Notes: generated by a model not told the origin, from the sequence alone. A DNA stretch of 37,425 nucleotides from Dehalococcoidia bacterium (GCA_009377715.1 WHTN01000015.1:1-37425), one strand, 5' to 3'; numbered from the stretch's first letter, positions 15,080-24,264 are shown. Made by a program: numbers and translations.

Positions 15080-15634
15080 CTACGTCTTCGTTAGTGGGAC
15101 GCTTTCGGCGCATTTGGGGCAGGCGTCAGGCTCGTAGCTGGGGACGACAAGCGGTAGGCAGGAGTACAGCGGCAGGCCGAAGTCGGCCTGGCCGCCGGTG
15201 CGGTCGAGAAGGACGCCAACGCCGATAGGCTCGCCGCCAGCGGCCCGGACTGCCTCCAGGACGTCTCGAATGCTACCGCCGGTGGTCAAGATGTCGTCGA
15301 CGACAAGCACGCGCTCGCCGGGGTTGAGGACGAAGCCACGGCCGAAGGCCCGGCCGCCGTCGGCTGATTCGGCGAAGATGCCGCGCACGCCGAGCTGGCG
15401 GGCGACTTCGTAACTGATTATTATGCCGCCGGTGGTGGGGCCGGCTACTACGTTGACTTCGTGCGAACGAAAGTGGTCGGCGATGAGACAACAGAGGATT
15501 TCGGTATGACCCGGGTTCTCCAACAGGCGGAACTTTTCGACATAGGTATCGGAATGCCGCCCGGAGGTTAGTTGGAAGTGGCCTTTAAGGATAGCGCCGG
15601 TGCTGCGAAAGAGGTCTTCTATGTCGTAGGCCAT
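15080..15634 (-). CDS. pyrE: Orotate phosphoribosyltransferase
   Basis: 184 residues. The PRPP-binding motif VLVVDDILTTGGSI and the flexible loop region GRAFGRGF are present, as is the N-terminal LTSGRHSDTYVEKFRLLE typical of the longer (thermophile-type) OPRT branch. The C-terminal CPKCAESVPLTK matches that branch. It catalyses orotate + PRPP to OMP in UMP synthesis. ATG 15634 lies two bases after the lepB stop, so lepB and pyrE form an operon. Length is normal for the family. Confidence 0.93.
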   Translation of the reverse strand: MAYDIEDLFRSTGAILKGHFQLTSGRHSDTYVEKFRLLENPGHTEILCCLIADHFRSHEVNVVAGPTTGGIIISYEVARQLGVRGIFAESADGGRAFGRGFVLNPGERVLVVDDILTTGGSIRDVLEAVRAAGGEPIGVGVLLDRTGGQADFGLPLYSCLPLVVPSYEPDACPKCAESVPLTKT

Positions 15635-15636
15635 GG

Positions 15637-16341
15637 TTATGGCTGAGCGAAACTTACGGTCTCGTTAGGCGCGAGACCAAAATTTTCTAAGGGCCAGTAA
15701 GAGAATAACGCTTTGCCGATGATGTTCTGCTCAGGCACAGGCCCCCAAATGCGCGAGTCGCTGCTGCTCGTCCTGTTGTCGCCCAGGACGTAGTACTCGC
15801 CCTCGCCGAGAACGATGGGGCCGCAGTATTGCGATCCTCTCTGACAATTGGTCACGCTGTCAATCTCAGGCTCCTCTAAAGGCAAACCGTTAATCCAAGG
15901 CTTACCATCCCTGATCTCAATGGTGTCCCCTGGCTGCCCGATGACCCTTTTAATGAAGTCGACCGAAGGGTCTTGGATAGAGTGAAAAACTATGACGTCT
16001 CCCCGTCCGGGCGTGCCGAAAATATGTTTCACAGGATTATTGCCAGCCTCGAAGAAAGGCAGGAAGTCGAAAGAGCTCAGATCGAGCCCAGCGTAAGCCA
16101 GCTTATTGACGATGATGTACTGGCCGTGATCGAGGTTCGGATCCATGCTAATGCCCTCTACGCGAAAGTTTTGTACGGCTGAACGTACGGCCAGGAAGAT
16201 CAAGAGCGCGAGGATCAACGTCTCTAGAACTTCGCGAAAGTATACCGGCCAGCGCCGGTTGCGCTTCGGCGGTTCGAATCCCGGTTCTAGAGGTGGCCCT
16301 GGCGGTAGTGCGAGGTAGGATGGTCCTGGCGGTAGCTGCAT
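15637..16341 (-). CDS. lepB: Signal peptidase I
   Basis: 234 residues from ATG 16341. A Pro-rich cytoplasmic tail (LPPGPSYLALPPGPP) precedes one membrane helix (LETLILALLIFLAVRSAV, ~35-55). Then come the catalytic Ser in VEGISMDP, the catalytic Lys in DFIKRVIGQPGD, and the downstream box VLGDNRTSSSDSRIWG. It cleaves signal peptides of secreted proteins at the outer face of the membrane. The longer frame from 16368 overlaps a TATACT promoter-like word, so 16341, preceded by AAGAGAG, is the better start. First gene of the lepB-pyrE pair, divergent from the sigma factor gene. Confidence 0.93.
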   Translation of the reverse strand: MQLPPGPSYLALPPGPPLEPGFEPPKRNRRWPVYFREVLETLILALLIFLAVRSAVQNFRVEGISMDPNLDHGQYIIVNKLAYAGLDLSSFDFLPFFEAGNNPVKHIFGTPGRGDVIVFHSIQDPSVDFIKRVIGQPGDTIEIRDGKPWINGLPLEEPEIDSVTNCQRGSQYCGPIVLGEGEYYVLGDNRTSSSDSRIWGPVPEQNIIGKALFSYWPLENFGLAPNETVSFAQP

Positions 16342-16431
16342 GTCTCTCTTACGAGTATAACATAGCATAAGGCTCTATCAGCGGACGCTCGCAATATAAA
16401 TAACGCCTCTGCTTCTGCTAGAATCGCGTCG

Positions 16432-17022
16432 GTGACGAGCGAAGACGAAGCCGAACTCATCCGCAACAGCCAGTCCGGCGATCTAACGGCGTTTAACTCT
16501 CTCGTAAGGGCATATCAAGACCAGGTCTACAGCATCTGTCTCCGCTTCCTAGGAAGCCGCGAGGCGGCGGAGGATGCCGCTCAGGAGGCGTTCATCTCCG
16601 CTTTCAAAGCGATCTCGCACTTTCGTAGCGGCAACTTCCGCGCCTGGCTGCTACGCATCGCGACGAACGCCTGCTACGACGAACTACGGCGTAGGCAGCG
16701 ACGACCAACGACGCCCTTAGAAGAAGCATTCGATGTCCCGGCGCAGAACGACCCGTACACACCAGAGGCTTACGCTCAACAGCGGGAGCTCGCCGGGCAT
16801 ATCCAACGCGGCCTCGCAACGCTTCCTATGGATCAGCGGCTGGCAGTGATCTTGTGCGACGTCCAAGGTTATAGCTACGAGGAGATAGCGCAGATCACTG
16901 GCAGTTCGCTTGGGACAGTGAAGTCACGCATAAACCGGGGGCGTAGACGGCTAGCGGAGCATCTAAAAAACCAGCGGGAACTTTTACCCTTCGATGGGCG
17001 TCATATAAGTGAGGACGAATGA
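16432..17022 (+). CDS. ECF-type RNA polymerase sigma factor
   Basis: 196 residues. Region 2 (~20-90) contains AFNSLVRAYQDQVYSICLRFLGSREAAEDAAQEAFISAFKA and FRAWLLRIATNACYDELRRRQR. Region 4 (~125-180) contains LATLPMDQRLAVILCDVQGYSYEEIAQITGSSLGTVKSRINRGRRRL, the -35-binding helix-turn-helix. This is a standard RpoE-like group 4 sigma factor. The GTG start lies seven bases after a TAGAAT -10-like word (16419-16424), suggesting a leaderless mRNA. Its stop overlaps the next gene's start (ATGA), so it is co-translated with its likely anti-sigma factor. Confidence 0.93.
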   Translation: MTSEDEAELIRNSQSGDLTAFNSLVRAYQDQVYSICLRFLGSREAAEDAAQEAFISAFKAISHFRSGNFRAWLLRIATNACYDELRRRQRRPTTPLEEAFDVPAQNDPYTPEAYAQQRELAGHIQRGLATLPMDQRLAVILCDVQGYSYEEIAQITGSSLGTVKSRINRGRRRLAEHLKNQRELLPFDGRHISEDE

Positions 17023-17726
17023 TGGTATGGTCATGGAAGAGCCTGCAGCACGGACGATGGCGCAGCGATCTTCCAGCTTACATTGATGGCGAGATCGAAG
17101 CATCGCGCGCGGCACGGTTGGAGGCGCATCTAGCAACTTGCGAGCGCTGCCGCGAGGAGCTTGCGTACCTCCGAGCCACGAAAGGCCTCTTGCTGCAGCT
17201 TCCACAGATACAAGCGCCACGTTCGTTTGCTTTACTTTACGCTCCGTCCTCACAACCAGAGCGCACTGCGCCGGCGTGGTTCGGAGCTTTACGCGGCGCC
17301 ACGATCGCGGCGATTGCGGGGCTAGCGGTGCTGCTGGCGGTCGATTTCGTAAGCGTCGAGCTTTCCGGCATGTCGGGCGAGGAAGAATCCGCTTCATTTC
17401 AAGTGCCGGCAGCACAACAATCGACGGCGGAAAGCGCGACGTCAGGTGCGGCACAGGATGCCATGACACCCACGTCAGGCAACGAGGGTGCGCTTGAACT
17501 GTCCCCCACACAGGATGCGGGAGAGGACGAAAGGGCCTTTGAACCGCTCGCTACGGAGGATGCAGACGAAACGAGGGAACGTGATTTCAGGCTTAGATCA
17601 GAGGACGCTTCATCGAATGACGACTGGAGTGCGCTGCGGATCGCAGAGATCGCTTTAGGGGCGAGTGCTTTGCTGCTCGCTACCGGCTGGATTATCACCG
17701 CTCGCCGACGGCAGCGGCAGGCGTGA
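17019..17726 (+). CDS. Zinc-finger anti-sigma factor, membrane-anchored
   Basis: 235 residues. The N-terminal zf-HC2 domain has the ZAS signature H37-xxx-C41-xx-C44 (HLATCERC) following LPAYIDGEIEASRAARLEAH. A membrane segment at ~90-110 (ATIAAIAGLAVLLAVDFVSV) is followed by a long Ser/Glu/Asp-rich extracytoplasmic part, and a second segment at ~208-227 precedes a basic tail. It should hold the cognate sigma factor inactive at the membrane until a signal triggers release. The start overlaps the sigma stop by four bases. Confidence 0.9.
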   Translation: MMVWSWKSLQHGRWRSDLPAYIDGEIEASRAARLEAHLATCERCREELAYLRATKGLLLQLPQIQAPRSFALLYAPSSQPERTAPAWFGALRGATIAAIAGLAVLLAVDFVSVELSGMSGEEESASFQVPAAQQSTAESATSGAAQDAMTPTSGNEGALELSPTQDAGEDERAFEPLATEDADETRERDFRLRSEDASSNDDWSALRIAEIALGASALLLATGWIITARRRQRQA

Positions 17727-17757
17727 AATAAGAGGGCAATTCGAAAGGAGAAAAAAA

Positions 17758-18558
17758 GTGTACCGTTTCGTTCCGTTAATAGCTTTGGGGGTTATGACAG
17801 GGTTGGTTGTAATCGGCATGGGATGCTCGTCAGGATCGTCGGCGAAGGGAGCGAGCAGTGTCCCAGTTACAGGTTCCGGAGGTGATTCAGTGGCACTTAC
17901 GCAGATAGGCGATAGTGGCATACCGGGAGTCAGCGCTACTGGCACGGGCAGGGCAACCGGCACGCCAGACGTAGCGGTGCTAAATATGGGCGTGCAGACT
18001 CAAGCGAGCACTGTCCAGGAGGCGAACACGCAGGCGCAGGATGCAATGGACAGCCTGATGAGCACACTGCGATCCAATGGCGTAGAAGAGGATGATATCC
18101 AGACGCAGTACTTTAACATCTCGCCGCAGTACGGTTCTTCCTTCGCTCCGGACCGCCAACCCCAGATCATCGGCTACCAGGTCTCGAATTCGGTAAACGT
18201 AAAGGTTCGTAACATCGACGACGTTAGTAAGGTGATCGACAGCAGCGTTTCTGCGGTCGGCGATCCGCTGCAGGTGAACGGCATATCGCTGAGCATAGAC
18301 GATCCGACGGAACTGCAAGACGCGGCGCGGGAGAATGCAGTCTCCGTAGCGAAAGAGAAGGCGCAGAAGCTAGCCCAACTGGCCGGCGTGGGACTCGGCG
18401 ATCCTGTGTTCGTGTCGGAGGACAGCGCGTTTACGTCGCCGCCTTCGCCTGCGTATGATGCACGGCTTTTGGAGGCGCAGGCGGCCGGCAGCACGCCGAT
18501 CAGTCCGGGCGAGCTGGAGGTGCAGGTGACCGTGCGGTTGGTTTACGCGATCCAGTAA
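17758..18558 (+). CDS. SIMPL (DUF541) domain lipoprotein
   Basis: About 266 residues from GTG 17758, chosen because GAAAGGAG stands seven bases upstream. A signal peptide (FVPLIALGVMTGLVVIGMGC) ends in a lipobox-type Cys. The SIMPL domain follows: VSATGTGRATGTPDVAVLNMGV, DAMDSLMSTLRSNGVEEDDIQT, GYQVSNSVNVKVRNIDDVSKVID, and AVSVAKEKAQKLAQLAGVGLGDP. SIMPL proteins are periplasmic or surface-exposed; biochemical role is poorly known. The gene lies 31 bp after the anti-sigma gene in the same direction and probably belongs to the sigma factor operon, perhaps as an envelope-stress output. Confidence 0.9.
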   Translation: MYRFVPLIALGVMTGLVVIGMGCSSGSSAKGASSVPVTGSGGDSVALTQIGDSGIPGVSATGTGRATGTPDVAVLNMGVQTQASTVQEANTQAQDAMDSLMSTLRSNGVEEDDIQTQYFNISPQYGSSFAPDRQPQIIGYQVSNSVNVKVRNIDDVSKVIDSSVSAVGDPLQVNGISLSIDDPTELQDAARENAVSVAKEKAQKLAQLAGVGLGDPVFVSEDSAFTSPPSPAYDARLLEAQAAGSTPISPGELEVQVTVRLVYAIQ

Positions 18559-18642
18559 CACTACCTTGGTCGCTATCTTGACAGCCCTCCTATAATTTAA
18601 GGGTCAGGGATCACTACCAGCAAAGAATTATTGGAGGTGGAT

Positions 18643-19364
18643 GTGGCAGAGATATATGAAGTCGCGGACGATATCTTCCGCATAGCGAGCTTCGACCCGT
18701 CGTATCCTGTAACGGTGACGCAATTCTTAATCCGGGACGAGAACCCGCTACTGTTCCATACTGGTCCGAAAAGCTGGTTCTCAGATACTTTGGATGCAGT
18801 TAAGCGGATCGTAGAGCCTTCCAAACTACGTTATATTAGATTAGCTGGTCGCATTTGGAGGGTGACGAATGCGGCGCAGCAAACGATTTCTTGGGAGTTG
18901 CGCCGCAAGCGGAGCCGGTGGCCGGCGCTACAGGCGTCTTCCTGGATGTGGGGGACTTCTTCATCAAGCCGGTCAAAGAGATGAATGACGGCGAGGTGCT
19001 AGACCTCGGCAAGCACAAGCTAAGGTTCTTCCTGACGCCGCACGTACCTCATGCCTGGGACGCCATCATCCCGTACGAGGAGACGACCGGGACGCTCTTC
19101 GCCAGCGACCTGTTCGCCCATTTCGGCGAAACAAAGCACCTTACTGACAGCGACATCGTCGAGCAGGCTCTCGCTGTGTACAAGCAGTTCCCAGAGTATT
19201 TGGCGGTCGGGCCTCATACGGACACGATATTCCGACGGCTAGAGGCACTGGAGCCGAAAATCTTAGCCGCTCACCACAGCCCGGTCTTCACGGGCAACGT
19301 AGCCCAGGCATTGAAAGACTTCCGAACGGGCATTATGGGCAAATCGGGCAGTCCGGCTATATAG
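18643..19364 (+). pseudogene. Metallo-beta-lactamase-fold (flavodiiron-like) protein split by a 5-bp duplication
   Basis: The first part (GTG 18643, after GGAGG) reads MAEIYEVADDIFRIASFDPS and runs to SKLRYI. The second part reads ISWSHLEGDECGAANDFLG, then HVPHAWD, ASDLFAHFG and AAHHSPVF. SHLEGDE carries the HxExD diiron ligands of the flavodiiron/ODP-type branch, but no flavodoxin domain follows. The frames are joined perfectly if one copy of the tandem duplicate ATTAG ATTAG (18835-18844) is removed, giving LRYISWSHLEGDE. The intact product would be about 238 residues. Members of this branch act in O2/NO reduction or O2 sensing. As written the gene is inactivated unless the duplication is an assembly error. 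Confidence 0.8.
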
Positions 19365-19525
19365 CTAAGTAGCGGATTGGGCCGCTTAGGGTCTGACACT
19401 CTGCAAGGACTATTTTCCGCTCACCCTTCGGAAGCCCGCCTTAGGAGAGAGCCTGCCGCGCCCGCATGCCGCTGGCGCTGGCGGGTCGAAGGGCATTGCC
19501 CTTAAAACCGCTATCAACCGTAACG

Positions 19526-19559
19526 CCGCTCATGGATTCGACAAGCTCACCATGAGCGG
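19526..19559. repeat. Palindromic repeat, R2 variant
   Basis: CCGCTCATGG and CCATGAGCGG pair around ATTCGACAAGCTCA. The same element with a longer stem lies at 27361-27406. The rest of the 19365-19678 gap has GC-rich low-complexity sequence and no gene seen. Confidence 0.8.
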
Positions 19560-19678
19560 CTTCTCTTCATAAGAGCGCTGCCCCGCGTGTTGGCGAGATT
19601 TGTCCGCGAGCGTACGGCGATGGTACAATGGCGCGACTAAAGGCATCAACTGAAGGCATCTTGCGATAGGGGGTAGGC

Positions 19679-20242
19679 TTGGTTCTCAGCGACCGCACGA
19701 TCAAAGAAGAGTTACGTTCGGGTCATCTAGTTATCGACCCGCTGGACGAAGACTGCATCCAGCCGGCCAGCGTCGATCTGCACCTCGACCGCACCTTCCG
19801 CATATTTCGGATTCACCGCAGCCCCTATATCGACGTCAGCCAGCCGATGGAAGACATCACAGAACTTGTCGAAATCGACGATGAGCAGCCGTTTATAATC
19901 TCCCCAGGGGAATTTGTTTTAGGCAGCACGCTGGAGTCGATCACTTTGCCTGATGACATCGTCGCCAGGCTGGACGGTAAGAGTTCGCTCGGCCGCCTAG
20001 GGCTGCTAGTCCATGCTACCGCAGGGTACGTTGATCCCGGCTGGACCGGTAAGCTCACGCTCGAGCTTTCGAGCGTCGCCAAGATGCCGATAGCCATCTA
20101 TTACAATATGAAGGTCTGCCAGATCTCTTTCCTGCGTTTAACTACCCCTGCGGACCGGACTTACGGGTCGGCTGAACTTGGCAGCAAGTACCAAGGGCAG
20201 CGAGAACCGACGGCCAGCCGGGCGTTTCGCGATTTCGCTTGA
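19679..20242 (+). CDS. dcd: dCTP deaminase (Dcd/DUT family)
   Basis: 187 residues. The start LSDRTIKEELRSGHLVIDP and DEDCIQPASVDLHLD are typical of Dcd. GKSSLGRLGLLVHATAGYVDPGWTGKLTLEL covers the substrate-binding Ser/Arg and the catalytic Glu region. The C-terminal QREPTASRAF resembles the closing lid. It converts dCTP to dUTP (or dUMP in the bifunctional branch) for dTMP synthesis. Start is TTG 19679, preceded by AGGGGGTAGG. It precedes ribD in the same direction. Confidence 0.92.
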   Translation: MVLSDRTIKEELRSGHLVIDPLDEDCIQPASVDLHLDRTFRIFRIHRSPYIDVSQPMEDITELVEIDDEQPFIISPGEFVLGSTLESITLPDDIVARLDGKSSLGRLGLLVHATAGYVDPGWTGKLTLELSSVAKMPIAIYYNMKVCQISFLRLTTPADRTYGSAELGSKYQGQREPTASRAFRDFA

Positions 20243-20247
20243 GCCTC

Positions 20248-20269
20248 GGACAGACCTTTAGGTCTGTCC
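20248..20269. repeat. Perfect hairpin between dcd and ribD
   Basis: GGACAGACC and GGTCTGTCC pair around TTTA. No T tract follows, so it is more likely a small dispersed palindrome than a terminator. No FMN riboswitch is visible in the short dcd-ribD gap. Confidence 0.6.
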
Positions 20270-20300
20270 CTACGACGTTTGACTGTGGACGTTTACGACC

Positions 20301-21467
20301 GTGGGCACATCCATCGTTAGCCAAGAGTACGAACCACAGGGGAGCGACAGCGCCTATATGCAGCGCGCTCTAGAACTCGCGGAACGTAATGCGGTCGGCG
20401 TCAGTCCCAATCCGGCGGTCGGGGCGGTAATCGTTCGCTACGGGGTCGTTGTAGGCGAGGGCTACACACAACCGCCTGGCGGCGCCCATGCTGAAGTGAT
20501 GGCCCTGCAACAAGCGGGGGGAAAAGCGCGAGGCGCCACGATGTATGTATCGCTGGAGCCGTGCTGTCACTACGGACGCACGCCACCCTGCACCCGGGCG
20601 ATCATATCGGCGGGGATCGCCGACGTGCATTTCCCGATCATCGATCCAGACGCACAAATGAACGGTCGAGGCAAGGATGAGCTACAAGCTGCTGGCGTCG
20701 GAGTGCACATTGGCAAGGGCGAGGAACAGGCCCGAAGCCTCAACGAGGCCTATCTTAAGCACCGCACTACCGGCCTTCCGTTTGTAATCGGCAAGTTCGC
20801 GTGCAGTTTAGACGGCCGGATCGCGGCGCGTAGCGGCGAGGCGAAGTGGATCAGCGGGCCAGAATCGCAGGAGTGGATACATCAGCTTCGCACCAGGGTG
20901 GATGCGATCATGGTTGGCAGCAACACCCTTCTCGCGGATGACCCGTTGCTGACAGCCCGACCGGGCGGCAACGAACAGGGCGCACATCAGCCGATTCGTA
21001 TCGTCCTCGACAGCCAGGGACGAACTCCGACGACTGCACGAGTCCTAGCCGGCCCTTCTCGGACAATCATCGCAACAACCGACCGTACAAGTTCTGACTG
21101 GCGCGAGGCAATCGAAGGTACCGGGACAGAAGTGCTCGCAATGCCGGGAAAAGACAGCCGCGTCGATCTCCAAATCCTATTCCGTCAGCTAGCTGAACGA
21201 GGCGTTATGAGCATCCTGGTCGATGGCGGTGGCGTGCTGTTAGGTTCGATATTCGACGAGCACCTCGTGGACAAAGTTATCGCTATTATTTCGCCGCTGA
21301 TAATAGGCGCCTCAGACGCTCCGGCGGCGGTGGCTGGGCGGGGAGCATGGCGCTTGGCCGATGCATTGTGCTTAACGAGCGTTACTATAGAAAAATTCGG
21401 TAAGGACATCATGGTGATAGGCTATACCGACGAGAGTTACAGCAGGTCTATCCTGAAGCAAACGTAG
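20301..21467 (+). CDS. ribD: Bifunctional riboflavin biosynthesis protein RibD
   Basis: 388 residues. The N-terminal cytidine-deaminase-type zinc domain has GGAHAEVMAL and EPCCHYGRTPPCTRAI. The C-terminal NADPH-dependent reductase domain (~165-380) begins FVIGKFACSLDGRIA and includes WISGPESQEWIHQLRTRVDAIMVGSNTLLADDP and ILVDGGG. It carries out steps 2 and 3 of riboflavin synthesis (deamination and ribosyl reduction). GTG 20301 gives the full length; ATG 20358 would give a more typical short N-terminus. Two bases separate it from ribE. Confidence 0.95.
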   Translation: MGTSIVSQEYEPQGSDSAYMQRALELAERNAVGVSPNPAVGAVIVRYGVVVGEGYTQPPGGAHAEVMALQQAGGKARGATMYVSLEPCCHYGRTPPCTRAIISAGIADVHFPIIDPDAQMNGRGKDELQAAGVGVHIGKGEEQARSLNEAYLKHRTTGLPFVIGKFACSLDGRIAARSGEAKWISGPESQEWIHQLRTRVDAIMVGSNTLLADDPLLTARPGGNEQGAHQPIRIVLDSQGRTPTTARVLAGPSRTIIATTDRTSSDWREAIEGTGTEVLAMPGKDSRVDLQILFRQLAERGVMSILVDGGGVLLGSIFDEHLVDKVIAIISPLIIGASDAPAAVAGRGAWRLADALCLTSVTIEKFGKDIMVIGYTDESYSRSILKQT

Positions 21468-21469
21468 AG

Positions 21470-22048
21470 ATGTTCACCGGCATCGTCGAAGAGACCGGAA
21501 CAATACAAGACGCTCTCCCAGGCGGACTGATTATAGGCGCGCGCGTAGTCTTGGCCGGAGCTAAGCTCGGCGATAGCATCAACGTGAACGGCGCGTGCCT
21601 GACGGTCGTCCAGCTTCACGAAGGCGCGTTTACGGTCGACCTGATGCCGGAAACGATACGTCGAACCAACCTCGGTTCGCTGAGAATAGGCGATACAGTC
21701 AACCTCGAACGCGCTGTAGCGGTCGGTGAACGTTTGGGCGGCCATCTGGTGCAGGGACACGTCGAGGCCACGGCACGCGTCGTGTCCGTTACGCCGGAAG
21801 GCGAGGCTGTTCTTGTGCGGTACGAAGCGCCTACCGAGATAATGCGGTACGTTGTGCGCAAAGGCTTCATCGCCGTAGATGGGGTGAGCCTTACGGTTGT
21901 AGACCGTGACGACGGTTCTTTCAACGTATCGCTGGTGCAGTATACCCAGGAGAACACGAACCTCACACGACGGCAGCCGGGCGGTCTGGTGAATTTGGAG
22001 ACGGATATTCTTGCGCGTTATGTCGAGCAGCTACTGAAGTATGATTAG
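21470..22048 (+). CDS. ribE: Riboflavin synthase, alpha chain
   Basis: 192 residues, beginning with the diagnostic MFTGIVEETG. Two lumazine-binding repeats are visible: GDSINVNGACLTVV...DLMPETIRRTNLG and FIAVDGVSLTVV...SLVQYTQENTNL. It dismutates two molecules of 6,7-dimethyl-8-ribityllumazine to riboflavin. It is tightly linked to ribD. In this window the next rib genes follow only after an inserted ~3.4-kb segment. Confidence 0.95.
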   Translation: MFTGIVEETGTIQDALPGGLIIGARVVLAGAKLGDSINVNGACLTVVQLHEGAFTVDLMPETIRRTNLGSLRIGDTVNLERAVAVGERLGGHLVQGHVEATARVVSVTPEGEAVLVRYEAPTEIMRYVVRKGFIAVDGVSLTVVDRDDGSFNVSLVQYTQENTNLTRRQPGGLVNLETDILARYVEQLLKYD

Positions 22049-22054
22049 GCAATG

Positions 22055-22320
22055 CCCTTCGACAGGCTCAGGGTGAGCGAGGAAGGGCGACCATCAACGG
22101 ATGGACAACGGATTAACGGATAAGGTGCACGACCTTTAGAGGGCGTAATGGAACGGGCAGAGATTGCTTCGCTTCGCTCGCAATGACGGAAGGGCAGTCT
22201 GTAAACGGATAGATACGCCTGGCGGCTTGCAATGCTGTGGGGCGGTTCGCGAACAGCCCCCACACGGAGGTCGCATAATGCGGCTACGGTCAGCGCCCTT
22301 CGACAAGCAGACAGGGTGAG
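22055..22320. repeat. Repeat-filled gap; left direct repeat of an inserted segment
   Basis: The gap 22049-22449 holds no gene. It contains an R2 copy (about 22055-22080), R4 words ('aacggattaacgga'), and from about 22146 to 22270 a ~125-bp block from 'taatggaacgggcagag' through 'tacgcctggcggcttgcaatg' to 'cacacggag'. That block recurs in direct orientation at 24395-24536. A second degraded R2 copy lies near 22290-22320. Confidence 0.8.
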
Positions 22321-22449
22321 CGCGGATACCGTGTTCTGGCGCACTCGCAGGCAGACTCGAAGACTCTCACCTTGGTCTGAACGTGAGAACTTTCTCATGA
22401 TGGTCTCACATTCATTTAATCATTCGCTGTCATACTACGTACTACTTTC

Positions 22450-23605
22450 ATGCGTGATAGCGGCATCTCGGTGCTCATCATCGATGGTGAGCGATGGCTC
22501 TCTCTGCTCGTTGTACGCTGCCTGGCTCAAGCGTCAAACATACAGGTCCACGTCCTATCAGAACTCCCATGGGCGCCGCTGCGCGTCTCGCGACACCGGC
22601 GCAGCTACCAGGTAGTGCGGGCGCGCCACGACGCCGGACGCCGTCTCGAGGTCATTCACGACGCGGTAAAGCGGACAGGAGCCAATGTCATCCTCCCGGT
22701 GGCCGAGGAGGCAATTCGATTCGTAATCACTCACGCGGCTGAACTCCGTGACACCGCTGCGCTGGCGCCCCTTCCCTCACTCAGAGCTTTCACCGAGGTG
22801 ACGAACAAGTGGTCACTGGCGGAACTCGCCATGCGACAGGACCTGCCGATTCCTGAAACCATTTGCTACACTGGCGATGCGTCCTTCGATGAGGCGTTAG
22901 AGGCGCTCGAGTTTCCGGTGCTGGTCAAGCCGGTATACGGCGAGGGCGGCAAGGGCATCCATGCTTTCAAGCGCCCGAATGATGTGTGGCGCTATCTGCG
23001 CGGCCTCCCCGGCGATCAAGCGGCACAGTATATCGTCCAGACGTTCATCCCCGGCTGGGATATCGACTGTAGCGTTCTCTGTCGGGATGGTCATATCCTC
23101 GCCCATACCATCCAACGTCCCACTGTAGCGCCGAGAGATTTCAAACCTCCGACCGGCATCGAGTTCCTCGCCGACGACGGCGCCTTCGAGGTCGCCCGAC
23201 GGTGGGCCGCTAGAACCGGCTGGAGTGGGGTAGCGCACCTTGACATGCGGCTGCCGGCTGCCAGCCACTCATTCTGGAAGTGAACGCCCGGTACTGGACG
23301 AGTCTGCTCGGCTCATTGATGATGGGGGTCAACTTTCCGTATCTGGCATGCCTTACAGCCCTAAACATACCGTTGCGCCACCGGGCTTTCGCCATGGTCG
23401 CTACTCTGAATTCGGGGCTGCGCTCCGTGAGCGGCTAAGCCCTCTGAGTAGGCTCCCAGGGCGCTCCGAGCATTCCCACCTTTTCAATGAGACCTCCCTG
23501 CGCTACAGCCTCGCCGACCCGTTCGCCGACATCGCCCATATCGGTCGGCAAGCGGGCCTAACACGACTCTTGCCGTTCCGGGGCCAAGTCAGCACGCGCA
23601 CGTGA
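22450..23605 (+). pseudogene. ATP-grasp (CarB-like) ligase gene with two frameshifts
   Basis: The open first part (22450-23283) holds an N-terminal pre-ATP-grasp region ([19 protein letters not shown]) and the ATP-grasp core: [54 protein letters not shown]. It stops just before the last catalytic motif. That motif, [16 protein letters not shown], is in the next frame from 23274. The tail ([18 protein letters not shown] ... [16 protein letters not shown]) is in a third frame ending TGA 23603-23605, which overlaps the next gene's ATG. One missing base at about 23245-23271 and one near 23374 would restore a ~385-residue protein, normal for this family. Such enzymes ligate carboxylates to amines or thiols; substrate unknown. 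Confidence 0.78.
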
Positions 23606-24264
23606 TGATGGTCGCATCCGCTCTCCGCCGGCAGTTGCGCTCCCTGTGGCCGGTCATGCTGCTGATCTACACCCCAGTTGTGATCACCTTGGGTATGGTG
23701 GTTGCGGTTAGGATAGGCACGGGCACCGCCATAGCCAACCTTACTCGGGACCCGCTGCAAGTGGTCAGCGCCCCCTTTTACATCGGGATCGTGTCGACTG
23801 CTGGCGCACTCATCTGGTCAGCAACGGCAGCAGTGTGCATATTTAGCTATGTCGTTATCCGGCATCGGGCTGCTCGCAGAGCGCACGCTCGATTCTTACT
23901 GGCTGGAGGACTCGTGACGGTACTCTTGCTCCTTGACGACGTTTTCATGTTCCATGAGATGGTTTTCCCACAGCACCTTGGCGTGCCTGAGAAAGTAGTG
24001 TACGCAGCGACCGCAGGCGTTGTGCTATGGTTTTTGGTAGCATTCCGATCGACGATCCTGCAAACAGACTTCTTGCTCCTCGCTCTCGCGTGCGCCGCGT
24101 TCAGCTTCACTGTCGGCGCAGACTTCATCGAACCGATCTTTCCCTATCCCGCCTTTTACCTACTCGAGGATGGCGCAAAGCTCTTCGGCATCGTCAGTTG
24201 GGCGGCGTATTTCATTATGTTCAGCTACGGTAACTTGGCCGAGGATCGCTCGTCTGGCGTATGA
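23605..24264 (+). CDS. Polytopic membrane protein paired with the ATP-grasp gene
   Basis: About 219 residues with six or so membrane helices (roughly 15-40, 55-85, 100-115, 130-150, 155-175, 190-210). Conserved-looking polar residues sit in or beside helices: LLLLDDVFMFHEMVFP, GADFIEPIFPYP and LLEDGAKLFG. The buried acidic and His residues suggest a membrane-embedded metal hydrolase or transporter, but no family is assigned. The ATG overlaps the stop of the last frame of the ATP-grasp gene (TGATG), so the two were a translationally coupled pair. The membrane gene is intact while its partner is broken. Confidence 0.65.
   Translation: MMVASALRRQLRSLWPVMLLIYTPVVITLGMVVAVRIGTGTAIANLTRDPLQVVSAPFYIGIVSTAGALIWSATAAVCIFSYVVIRHRAARRAHARFLLAGGLVTVLLLLDDVFMFHEMVFPQHLGVPEKVVYAATAGVVLWFLVAFRSTILQTDFLLLALACAAFSFTVGADFIEPIFPYPAFYLLEDGAKLFGIVSWAAYFIMFSYGNLAEDRSSGV

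Noticed and set aside
18578-18596. TTGACA and TATAAT upstream of the metallo-beta-lactamase-fold gene
   Set aside because: They are separated by only 7 bp, too close for one sigma-70 promoter; at most the TATAAT could serve with another -35.
20243-20300. FMN riboswitch before ribD
   Set aside because: The gap is under 60 bp and shows only a short GGACAGACC hairpin; none of the conserved RFN words is present. None was found before ribBA either.
23240-23605. Separate 121-codon gene after the ATP-grasp frame
   Set aside because: Its second half reads like the C-terminus of the ATP-grasp protein and its stop overlaps the next gene's start, so it is a frameshifted part of that gene.
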